Positions 1 through 5,541 of a DNA stretch of 5,541 nt are shown here, in pieces. The stretch lies in the NCBI GenBank assembly GCA_025922995.1, contig JAICGT010000099.1:1-5541 (forward strand), read 5' to 3'. How positions within the stretch are numbered: the stretch's first letter is position 1; each line of letters begins with the position of its first letter. This DNA comes from Fimbriimonadales bacterium. Its GTDB lineage: Bacteria; Armatimonadota; Fimbriimonadia; Fimbriimonadales; ATM1. Made by a program: the position numbers and the translations under genes. The notes beneath the pieces were generated by a model, which saw only the letters and a list, made by a program, of their open reading frames with translations, made no database searches and was not told the DNA's origin.

Positions 1-313
1 CGGGTCCCGGATCTTTCCAGTCTGTAGCGGAATAAATAATATCTCCGTTCGGAAGAAAATACGAGCACGTGTTTCTGCCTTTTCCCGACGACACCATTTT
101 TCGACCTGATCCGTCGGCATACATCGTGACGATCTGCTCATCGGGCCACTCGGGCTGAGAGCTCTGGAAAATAAGCTTTGTGCCTGCGATATTCCAGTAC
201 GCCTCAGCGTTTTGGCCACCGAAGGTAACCTGCCGGATATTGGCGAGGTGCGTCTCCGGCAGTGGAGCGGTCTGAGCCTGTAAACAGGCGAGCAAAGATA
301 GTGTTAGCAACAC
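1..313 (-). CDS. PD40/TolB-like beta-propeller exported protein, N-terminal part (runs off window)
   Basis: The minus-strand reading frame encodes a hydrophobic leader (VLLTLSLLACLQAQ) followed by PETHLANIRQVTFGGQNAEA, then a WNIAGTKLIFQS blade and an 'IVTMYADGSGRKMVSSGKGR' segment. This is the layout of WD40-like PD40 propellers: an 'RQVT/GG..AEAYW' opening, a 'G..LIFQS' strand and an 'I..M.ADGSG' turn. Family members are exported TolB-like proteins, often annotated 'biopolymer transporter Tol', thought to act as periplasmic binding scaffolds. There is no ATG in frame after the upstream stop. I use GTG at 311-313, but that leaves a leader with no positive n-region. Starting at CTG 338-340 would give MKGVRYDSIVLL..., a more normal signal peptide. 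Whether LLAC is a lipobox or cleavage follows LQA is unclear. The gene is divergent from the M50 gene and its C-terminal bulk lies outside the window. Family call is good; start is uncertain. Confidence 0.75.
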   Translation of the reverse strand, partial: MLLTLSLLACLQAQTAPLPETHLANIRQVTFGGQNAEAYWNIAGTKLIFQSSQPEWPDEQIVTMYADGSGRKMVSSGKGRNTCSYFLPNGDIIYSATDWKDPGP

Positions 314-401
314 GATTGAATCGTACCTAACGCCCTTCAGCCCATAGTCTCGTCCCCGCCAACTTTCGACATGGTTGCCAAGTCGCCGTCATTTTGCCGC
401 G

Positions 402-414
402 TGCCATACTAACA
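402..414. promoter_or_regulatory. Possible bidirectional extended -10 element between divergent genes
   Basis: On the plus strand TGC-CATACT (402-410) resembles an extended -10 (TGn-TATAAT, 4 of 6 core matches) and lies 8 bases before the M50 ATG. On the minus strand TGT-TAGTAT (414 down to 406) also resembles an extended -10 and faces the PD40 gene. The two cores overlap. No convincing -35 was found at 16-18 bp for either. Promoter function is inferred from these short matches only. Confidence 0.3.
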
Positions 415-418
415 CTCT

Positions 419-1066
419 ATGCCCGAACTCGATCCCGGCTATATCGTCGTCGCCCTGATTGTTATCTTAGGATCGATCGCCCTGCATGAGTTTGCCCACG
501 CAAAATCTGCAGATTCTTACGGTGACCCGACGCCGCGCTCCCAGGGCAGGGTGACGCTCAATCCGCTTGCCCACCTCGACCCTTTAGGCACGGTGATGAT
601 CATCGTCACGGTTATCGCCGGCTTCGGAATCGGATGGGGCAAGCCGGTCATGGTCGATCCGCGGAAGATGGAAAACCCGCGATGGGATCACTTGTTCAGT
701 GTTCTTTGGGGACCACTAACGAATGTCATTATTGCGGTCGGAGTCGCTTTCATATTCCGAGTATACGTCGCGACCGGATTGCCGATTTCGGAGCTGTTTC
801 AACTCTTCGTAGGCACAGCCGTTTTTATCAATCTCGCGCTTGCGATGTTCAACATGATTCCGATCGGGCCGCTCGACGGACATTGGATTCTGGGAATATT
901 GATGCCTCCCGAGTTAGGGTACAAATTCATGCGATGGAGCCAGACGCAGGGCTCGTTGATCTTGCTTGGAATTATTTTTCTCGGACCATACTTCGGGTTT
1001 CAACCGATTCAGTATCTGTTTCGTAGAATTGTCGATCCGGCCGGAAGCTTCCTCCTAGGGCTTTAG
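419..1066 (+). CDS. M50 site-2 protease family membrane metalloprotease
   Basis: The 215-residue protein is a compact, multi-pass intramembrane zinc metalloprotease. HEFAH at residues 23-27 in the first hydrophobic segment gives two zinc-ligand histidines and the catalytic glutamate. The NMIPIGPLDG motif at 145-154 supplies the third ligand (D153). Between them are NPLAHLDPLGT (48-58), GWGKPV (72-77) and GPLTN (98-102), all typical of the YwhC/Rip-like 'site-2 protease family' subgroup without PDZ or CBS domains. Hydrophobic segments lie at about 8-27, 57-72, 93-118, 126-150 and 177-195. The length is usual for this minimal class, and all metal and catalytic residues are present. Such enzymes cut membrane substrates such as anti-sigma factors or leftover signal peptides; the substrate here is unknown. 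I see no Shine-Dalgarno before the ATG. The gene is divergent from the PD40 gene and convergent with the M15 gene, overlapping it by 4 bp at the stops. Confidence 0.92.
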   Translation: MPELDPGYIVVALIVILGSIALHEFAHAKSADSYGDPTPRSQGRVTLNPLAHLDPLGTVMIIVTVIAGFGIGWGKPVMVDPRKMENPRWDHLFSVLWGPLTNVIIAVGVAFIFRVYVATGLPISELFQLFVGTAVFINLALAMFNMIPIGPLDGHWILGILMPPELGYKFMRWSQTQGSLILLGIIFLGPYFGFQPIQYLFRRIVDPAGSFLLGL

Positions 1067-1755
1067 AATGGAGGGTCTTTCAAGAAGTCTTCGATAAATA
1101 TCCGGTCCTTATCGAGGTATGCCTCGGGTTCCGGTCGAATCAGTCCATAAATGCATGTTGGCGAGCCGACACGAACCGCCCATCCGGCGTCTCCGTAGCT
1201 GTAGTGCCACCACTCATCACGGCAATTGGTGAACCCTACTGCGGTCATCGCGTTATATAACACGATGCGCTTTTCTCGAACTTCCTCAGGCAGCCTGGCC
1301 GAGAATGTCGGCGCGCTGCGAAAGCGTTGGCCCGGCCCGTTTAGCGGTATGGGCTCCCCTTCCGCATCGAGCAGCCAGACATCAAGCGCCGCTCCCGTCG
1401 AATGGCCCGGCGGGGCTTTCTGATCGTATGGGGCGAAGAATCGGTTCGCTCGTCGGCGTCGGACGGCCAGACTGCTCTCGGAAGGCAGGCCGTTGAAGTA
1501 GTGGTCGTAAATGAACTTTTGGCGCTCAGGCGAGCGCCAAGCCTCACGCAAACCGATATGCAGCGGTGCGACAGATGCCCTCGCGGCGGCGAAACGCTCC
1601 GCGACGCCTTTCCGCGCCCATGGAACAGCCGAGTCGCGAAGGACGTGGAGCCCCGGAATCGCTTCGCGAAGGTCGACGAGCGGCTCTCCGCTCTCCAAAA
1701 GCACGACTCGATTCAGCGCGGCGATCGGCTCGGCGGCGCCATGGCTGTACTTCAT
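1063..1755 (-). CDS. M15 family D-Ala-D-Ala dipeptidase (VanX-like)
   Basis: The 230-residue protein carries the M15D signature. PGHSTGAALDV (residues 116-126) gives zinc ligands H118 and D125. DEWWHY (180-185) gives the catalytic base E181 and third zinc ligand H184. LREAWRSPE (69-77) carries an arginine (R74) in the place of the transition-state-stabilising arginine of VanX. VanX enzymes hydrolyse D-Ala-D-Ala in the cytoplasm; other members take part in peptidoglycan dipeptide salvage. No signal peptide is visible, which agrees with a cytosolic enzyme. It is slightly longer than classical VanX (about 200 residues), with a basic stretch RRRRANR at 99-105 before the HxxGxxxD motif and a proline- and acid-rich tail. 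The ATG lies 2 bp after the SLBB stop with no clear Shine-Dalgarno, so translational coupling is likely. The substrate is inferred from family; related M15 members can prefer other peptides. Confidence 0.88.
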   Translation of the reverse strand: MKYSHGAAEPIAALNRVVLLESGEPLVDLREAIPGLHVLRDSAVPWARKGVAERFAAARASVAPLHIGLREAWRSPERQKFIYDHYFNGLPSESSLAVRRRRANRFFAPYDQKAPPGHSTGAALDVWLLDAEGEPIPLNGPGQRFRSAPTFSARLPEEVREKRIVLYNAMTAVGFTNCRDEWWHYSYGDAGWAVRVGSPTCIYGLIRPEPEAYLDKDRIFIEDFLKDPPF

Positions 1756-1757
1756 CC

Positions 1758-2849
1758 CTAACGAAGGAGCCAGAACAACAGAAGTAGCAAACTCGCCACC
1801 TGCAGCCCCTCTCTCAAGCCAAAGCTCTTGCCGGGATAGGGAACCTCGACGATGTCGCCGGCGATGAGCGGCTCATCGGTGGCTTCCGCTCGCATGACCT
1901 TCAACATGTTCACGACGATCGTCTCCGTTGTCCCGGCTTCGCCTTTGCGCAATATCTTGACGCGGTCTAGCTTTGCTCCTTCCACTGGGCCGGAATCTTT
2001 GACGACTTCCGAAATCTTTAACCCGGGACGATAAGATAGCAAGCCCGGCTTGGAAATGGCTCCCCGGACATAGACTTGGTCTTGGGGATTGCGCTGTGGA
2101 ACAAGGACCGAATCACCGGGCGAAAGAACGACATTCGATTCCGCGAGATTCATATCGAGGACCCGAGAGTCGCCCGACGCGAAGCGAAGCGTTACGCGAT
2201 TTCGATCGGCATCGGCCCGGTATCCGCCAGCCTCCATGATGGCTTCCATCACAGTCATGCCCGGTCGGTAAGGCTGCAACCCTGGCCTGGTGACGGAGCC
2301 CAGCACCGTCACTTCCCCGCCCCCGACTTTCAGCGGAATGAAAACCCGATCGCCGGGTTGCAACTCGGGGTTGTCAGGTTGCGACTTTGCGGCATCGGCA
2401 GTTCGAACCCCGCCCGTGACAGCCGTAATCGTGATCTTCGCTAAGTCCGCGACCGGCGTCGGCTCAGCGGCTTTCAATGCATCCTCCAATCTCATGCCAA
2501 CGCGCCATGGAACGTTTCCGCCGATCTTCACCGCGCCGGTAACAGTGACCGCCGGACGGGCTTCACTCTTGATCGTAATCGTAATGGTTGCCGTTCGCAG
2601 AATTTGTTGAGCCACGAGTTCGTTTGCGATTTTTGCTGCGGCTCGCTGCGGGGTGAGTCCCTGGACTTCAACAGCCCCGATGTACTGCAGCAAGATCAGC
2701 CCAGTCTCGGTGATCGTGTATTCGCCGTTCAGCGCCGGGTCTTCGACACACTTCAGCTCGACTACGTCGCGAGGCAAAATGGCGTCTTGCGCAACGGCAA
2801 CAGCGCCGAGAACAGAAACAAGGAGGCAGGTCAAAATAACTCGAATCAT
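1758..2849 (-). CDS. SLBB-domain polysaccharide export-type protein (Wza-like)
   Basis: The 363-residue protein begins with a signal peptide (about 1-20, cleavage probably after AVAVA). A polysaccharide-export N-domain follows at about 24-95 (ILPRDVVEL...; YTITETGLILLQYIGAVEV). Three SLBB-type repeats come next, near 99-173, 178-252 and 257-338. Each opens with a 'V.V.G.V..pG..pyrpGm....' pattern and ends with 'l.pGD.v.vP' (PGDRVFIP 165-172, PGDSVLVP 244-251, AGDIVEVP 330-337). The protein ends in a hydrophobic segment (about 350-362, LLLLLFWLLR). Wza proteins form outer-membrane exopolysaccharide channels with a C-terminal membrane helix, so this tail is suggestive. There is no lipobox cysteine: C8 lies inside the leader after threonine. 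AAGGA 10 bases upstream of the ATG is a plausible Shine-Dalgarno. No glycosyltransferase or Wzc is nearby, so exopolysaccharide export is a family-based guess. Confidence 0.9.
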   Translation of the reverse strand: MIRVILTCLLVSVLGAVAVAQDAILPRDVVELKCVEDPALNGEYTITETGLILLQYIGAVEVQGLTPQRAAAKIANELVAQQILRTATITITIKSEARPAVTVTGAVKIGGNVPWRVGMRLEDALKAAEPTPVADLAKITITAVTGGVRTADAAKSQPDNPELQPGDRVFIPLKVGGGEVTVLGSVTRPGLQPYRPGMTVMEAIMEAGGYRADADRNRVTLRFASGDSRVLDMNLAESNVVLSPGDSVLVPQRNPQDQVYVRGAISKPGLLSYRPGLKISEVVKDSGPVEGAKLDRVKILRKGEAGTTETIVVNMLKVMRAEATDEPLIAGDIVEVPYPGKSFGLREGLQVASLLLLLFWLLR

Positions 2850-2935
2850 TTGGCTTCAGTCCTTAAGACGCCCGACCATCGGAAGTCGGGGCAGGTTTTT
2901 ATTATGGTCGCTGATCTGTCCTGGGTTTTTAATTG
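2850..2935 (-). promoter_or_regulatory. Intergenic leader of the SLBB gene; possible internal promoter
   Basis: This 86-bp gap is the only sizeable break in the minus-strand cluster. It is AT-rich compared with its flanks. On the minus strand it contains CATAAT (2906 down to 2901, 5 of 6 matches to a -10). A perfect TTGACA (2939 down to 2934) overlaps the VanW stop, but its distance of 27 bp from CATAAT is too long for a normal sigma-70 pair. An internal promoter for SLBB and the M15 gene is possible but weakly supported. Confidence 0.3.
2871..2890. other. Short inverted repeat in the SLBB leader
   Basis: CCCGAC (2871-2876) and GTCGGG (2885-2890) are perfect inverted arms around an 8-base loop. 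On the minus strand the hairpin would sit in the 5' untranslated region, about 21 bases before the SLBB ATG and upstream of the AAGGA site. On the plus strand a T5 run follows 5 bases later (2896-2900), giving a weak terminator look against antisense transcription. No plus-strand gene enters it. A role is not established. Confidence 0.35.
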
Positions 2936-3694
2936 TCAATCATTGCCGCGGCGGATGACGCGGTTCATCGCCGGGTAAGTGTCTCGAGACAGCAATTCGC
3001 GACGCTCGCCCGCCGACGTCCTCCAAATCCTGTGTGTGACCACGCTAAAGCCGGTTTTGCCCGGATTCATAACACGCCCGCCACTGCCGCCCCGGTTGTC
3101 GATAAGCGTATCCGGCGGCCGAACTTCGGTGACGTCGGTGACTATCGATATATCCGCGCTCGGTTTACCCTTGCCCACGATCGAGCAGAGCAGCTTGCCG
3201 TCACGAACCTCGGCGCGAATCGTGACCGGCCACGGGTACGGGTTGCGGAACTTGAGATCGATATTAGAATAAGCAACGGCGGCATCTCTGCCTGGTGCCA
3301 CGTAGCCGGGAGCGAAGCGGTGCCGGTTGCGCTCCACGAGCTCCATGCCGCTCAGGAGCATGGCGTTGTAGAGCGTCGTTGACGTTTGACAAACGCCACC
3401 GCCCCACGTCCAGATCAGTTGCCCGTTGAAGCTTACGGGAGCCTTGCGATAACCGTCGCTTCGCGACCAAGTGCCAACTGTGTCGTTAAACGAGAACACC
3501 GCGTTCGGCTTGATAACGACTCCGTCCAGCTTGTCCAACGCAAGTTCCGCATTTTGCCTCTGCGTGGTGAGCCTGCCATCCAAGGGTGTGGCATATGCCG
3601 ACATCGTGACGTTCTCGGGCGGAGTCGAAATCATGCCCGCGAGAAACAGGCCGCCAAGGCCGAGAACAGCGAGGACCAGAGCGACGCGCTTCAC
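2936..3694 (-). CDS. VanW family protein with signal peptide and G5-like tail
   Basis: The 252-residue protein starts with MKRVALVLAVLGLGGLFLAG, an N-terminal signal sequence or anchor that places it outside the inner membrane. The VanW domain spans about 38-175. It shows LTTQRQNAELALDKLDG, PNAVFSFNDTVGTW (63-76), the hallmark WGGGVCQTSTTLYNAML (97-113), a basic RNRHRFAPGYV (122-132), and GRDAAVAYSNIDLKF.N followed by P (135-154). The C-terminal region (about 205-250: GRVMNPGKTGFSV, then R...GE..ELLSRDTYPAMNRVIRRG) resembles a G5-like tail often seen after VanW. VanW was named from vanB-type glycopeptide-resistance clusters, but its biochemical role is unknown; it is widespread outside resistance loci. 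The start is GTG, overlapping the alpha-2-macroglobulin stop by 4 bp (GTGA), with AGAGGTG just upstream as a good Shine-Dalgarno. Tight translational coupling with the upstream gene is therefore likely. Confidence 0.92.
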   Translation of the reverse strand: MKRVALVLAVLGLGGLFLAGMISTPPENVTMSAYATPLDGRLTTQRQNAELALDKLDGVVIKPNAVFSFNDTVGTWSRSDGYRKAPVSFNGQLIWTWGGGVCQTSTTLYNAMLLSGMELVERNRHRFAPGYVAPGRDAAVAYSNIDLKFRNPYPWPVTIRAEVRDGKLLCSIVGKGKPSADISIVTDVTEVRPPDTLIDNRGGSGGRVMNPGKTGFSVVTHRIWRTSAGERRELLSRDTYPAMNRVIRRGND

Positions 3695-5541
3695 TTGCGC
3701 ACCTCTAGCTTAATTGCGGGCGTCGAAGCGTTGTCATCGGCGTCGTACATGTTCGAGAGAACGCCTGGCAACGCGGTAACGCTACCGGGAGACTCCGCTC
3801 GGAGCGTGTACTCGAGCACGCTCTCACCCTTCTTAAGGCGTCGCATGAAAAACACGACGCGGTCGTCTCGGATATCGAGGCCGGTATACCAGTAGAACCA
3901 GTCCCATTCTTGAACCCCGTCGGACGAACGCTCGAGGACCTCGAAGCCGGCCGGAAGCGGGTCTTCGAGCATCATGAACTCGCGCTCCCGATCGGAGTTG
4001 ATCTTGATCACCGCTCGCACTGTTTCACCAGCTCGTGCCGAAGTCAGGGGGTCACCGGAGGGCAACAAACGCAATTCGCCCGATTCCAACCTGCGTGGCC
4101 GCAGCCGATAGTATTGCCGGGACACAGCCAGTCCAGACTTCGACGTTCCGGTTCGAACCGAATCGTCGTTGGCTTTGAAGCGCCAGTTAGCCGTGTAATA
4201 CACCTTCCCCCCTTCGGCCTCAATCGTTGGCTTCGCGCCGCTGAAGGAGTCCATCGGAACCTTGATTGTCAGCGGCGCTGCGTCGTTGACCACTCCGGAC
4301 TCGACGACCTCTCCGTCGGCGAGAAGCCGCACAACGCGTACTCCGCCTTGGTCGTCGCCTTTGCCCGCCCGGGCAATCGCGAGAATTGCCGTCGCGGTAT
4401 CGGCTGTGCTGTACCAGTAGTTCCCACGTCGAATGTCGAGCAGGTAGCGGATACCCTTGCCGACAATCGGGTCGTTCGGCACGATCGTTGCCAGCGCGAG
4501 CGTGGCTTCTGCTGAACCCGATGCGCCATACCACGCGCTCTTCCAACTTGCGTGGTTCGCGTTCTGGCTAGACATGGCTTTCAGTTCGTTGACAGCGCGC
4601 CGGGCAAGCTCAGGATCGCCGGCGTAGTGACCGATCTGGGCAATCGCCGCCCAATCCTCCGGTGCTGTAAGGAGGCCGATTCTGATCTTCGCAATCGACG
4701 ACAAAGCCGTGGCCCTGTCGCCGTTTGCGGCCACACCCTGAATCAGGCATAAAGTCGCAGGCACATCATCGCCATAATTCTCCTTTGATAAATACTCTCG
4801 CGACCACTGCAGGGCGCGTGACTTGGATTCCGGCTCGGGTGGCCTACCTACTTGTGCCGCGAGCGCATAACCGTTGAGAGCCAAGCCCGTCATGCGTGGG
4901 TCGCCGCCGTCTGCTTCCCACCAGCCCCAGCTTCCGTCAGAGTGCTGCATCGCGCGTAGGCGAGCGTATCCTTCGGCGATCATATCGGGCAGTTTGGCTC
5001 GCACTTCGGGCGACAACGATTGCGCAAGCGAAGACTTGGAGACGATCAGCGTCGGAAGGAACCGGTTAAGGGTCTGCTCCAAACAGCCGTACGGGTAGCC
5101 GACGAGATATTCGACGGAACCGCCGATCGTGGCTGCCAGCGACGAAGCTGCCAGGATTTCGAGTTCGCCGGAGCCTTCGACGTAGTTCGCCATGTCCAAC
5201 GGCAGGGCAGCCGTGCCCGCGGTTTCGCCTACCGCGTAACCGCGAACGACTTTTCCAAGACCCTGGACGGGAATCGTCAGCGTCATGCCGTCAGAGACAC
5301 TCGGCTGTCCCGAAACCGCAAGCACTTGAAATTCAGCCGTCCCGGCCCTGTCGGCCTTTATCCGCCAACGCACCGTTTGCGGGCTTTGGGGGCTAACACG
5401 TACGGAACGACGCGGCGCCTCCAACATCTCGACCCCGGTGGCGGTAAGCGAAACGGTGACGTCCATCGCTTCTTTCGCCGCGTTCACGGTGGACGTAATC
5501 TCGATCTCGTCACCTTGTGTAAGCAGCCGCGGCAGCCCGAG
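3691..5541 (-). CDS. Bacterial alpha-2-macroglobulin family protein, C-terminal part (5' end outside window)
   Basis: The frame is open to the right edge, so 616 C-terminal residues are visible (numbered from the edge) and the N-terminus is missing. It begins in a macroglobulin domain (LPRLLTQGDEIEITSTV). LEILAASSLAATIGGSVEYL leads into the thioester motif YPYGCLEQT (C153, Q156) at the start of an alpha-toroid thioester domain to about 390, with DGSWGWWEADGG and TADTATAILAIAR as landmarks. C-terminal macroglobulin/receptor-binding-like domains follow, with REFMMLEDPLPAGFEVLE, DIRDDRVVFF and a final 'SPGSVTALPGVLSNMYDAD'. Bacterial members such as E. coli YfhM are periplasmic, inner-membrane-tethered protease traps that capture attackers through the thioester; many pair with PBP1C, which is not visible here. 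GTG at 5485-5487 is in frame but is internal, since homologous sequence continues upstream. Whether the N-terminus is a lipoprotein cannot be seen. Confidence 0.93.
   Translation of the reverse strand, partial: LGLPRLLTQGDEIEITSTVNAAKEAMDVTVSLTATGVEMLEAPRRSVRVSPQSPQTVRWRIKADRAGTAEFQVLAVSGQPSVSDGMTLTIPVQGLGKVVRGYAVGETAGTAALPLDMANYVEGSGELEILAASSLAATIGGSVEYLVGYPYGCLEQTLNRFLPTLIVSKSSLAQSLSPEVRAKLPDMIAEGYARLRAMQHSDGSWGWWEADGGDPRMTGLALNGYALAAQVGRPPEPESKSRALQWSREYLSKENYGDDVPATLCLIQGVAANGDRATALSSIAKIRIGLLTAPEDWAAIAQIGHYAGDPELARRAVNELKAMSSQNANHASWKSAWYGASGSAEATLALATIVPNDPIVGKGIRYLLDIRRGNYWYSTADTATAILAIARAGKGDDQGGVRVVRLLADGEVVESGVVNDAAPLTIKVPMDSFSGAKPTIEAEGGKVYYTANWRFKANDDSVRTGTSKSGLAVSRQYYRLRPRRLESGELRLLPSGDPLTSARAGETVRAVIKINSDREREFMMLEDPLPAGFEVLERSSDGVQEWDWFYWYTGLDIRDDRVVFFMRRLKKGESVLEYTLRAESPGSVTALPGVLSNMYDADDNASTPAIKLEVRK
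5074..5088 (-). other. Thioester motif GCLEQ of the alpha-2-macroglobulin
   Basis: The codons GGC TGT TTG GAG CAG, read on the minus strand, encode G-C-L-E-Q. In thioester-containing alpha-2-macroglobulins the cysteine and glutamine side chains form the internal thioester that covalently traps proteases. The same CLEQ form is known from E. coli YfhM. Its intactness marks this as the reactive class rather than the thioester-less MagD-type paralogues. Confidence 0.9.

Noticed and set aside
1036..1052. Two overlapping perfect 10-bp palindromes (TCCGGCCGGA and GGAAGCTTCC) near the 3' end of the M50 gene
   Set aside because: They have no loop and no T-run, lie within conserved-frame coding sequence, and are likely chance; they do not form a credible terminator.
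1402..1867. Overlapping plus-strand frames opposite the M15 gene
   Set aside because: Low-complexity arginine- and serine-rich translations in several frames at once point to codon-bias shadows of the M15 peptidase.
2934..2939. Perfect TTGACA on the minus strand as a -35 box
   Set aside because: It overlaps the VanW stop codon, and there is no good -10 at 16-18 bp; the CATAAT box is 27 bp away.
1063..3694. A glycopeptide-resistance (van) operon
   Set aside because: Only VanW- and VanX-family homologues are present; the ligase, dehydrogenase and regulators that define resistance are absent from the window.
3386..3895. Plus-strand open frame of about 170 codons spanning the VanW and alpha-2-macroglobulin junction
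   Set aside because: It crosses two real genes on the opposite strand, shows no domain or signal, and has no ribosome site context that I could support.
3910..4515. Long plus-strand open frame of about 200 codons opposite the alpha-2-macroglobulin gene
   Set aside because: It is antisense to a strongly recognisable gene, has arginine- and serine-rich composition without family motifs, and is typical of shadow frames in GC-rich DNA.
5485..5487. GTG as the start of a shorter alpha-2-macroglobulin-like protein
   Set aside because: The frame continues upstream with LPRLLTQGDEIEITSTV, which matches the usual macroglobulin domain, so the true start lies beyond the window.

Overview
This window looks like chromosomal DNA of a diderm (Gram-negative-type) bacterium, moderately GC-rich and densely coded, with all visible genes directed at the cell envelope. 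Outer-envelope families (a TolB-like PD40 protein, an SLBB/Wza-type export protein, a bacterial alpha-2-macroglobulin) occur beside a VanW-family protein, which is more familiar from Firmicutes, Actinobacteria, Chloroflexi and Armatimonadota. This mix would fit Armatimonadota (for example the Fimbriimonas group) or a similar poorly sampled diderm phylum. That placement is an inference from gene content; no rRNA or marker gene is present. I see no mobile elements, tRNA, CRISPR or long repeats.

Layout: (1) the left edge (1 to about 340, minus strand) is the N-terminus of an exported PD40/TolB-like beta-propeller protein that runs off the window; it has no ATG start. (2) A short divergent intergenic region (about 341-418) separates it from (3) a compact M50 site-2-protease-family membrane metalloprotease on the plus strand (419-1066). 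(4) The rest is one minus-strand cluster of four genes, read from right to left: an alpha-2-macroglobulin family protein with an intact GCLEQ thioester motif (3691 to beyond 5541, N-terminus missing), a VanW-family protein (2936-3694, GTG start overlapping the previous stop by 4 bp), an SLBB polysaccharide-export-type protein (1758-2849, after an 86-bp gap), and a VanX-type M15 D-Ala-D-Ala dipeptidase homologue (1063-1755, starting 2 bp after the previous stop). The last gene converges on the M50 gene, and their stop codons overlap by 4 bp.

Working together: alpha-2-macroglobulin and VanW are very probably co-translated, and SLBB and the M15 peptidase are probably coupled too. The likely common theme is the periplasm, peptidoglycan and outer envelope: a protease trap, a VanW protein of unknown biochemical role, an SLBB protein resembling exopolysaccharide export channels, and a cytosolic dipeptidase that may handle D-Ala-D-Ala. 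No polysaccharide polymerase, Wzc kinase, Van ligase, VanH or VanRS regulator is in view, so neither a capsule locus nor a glycopeptide-resistance locus can be claimed.
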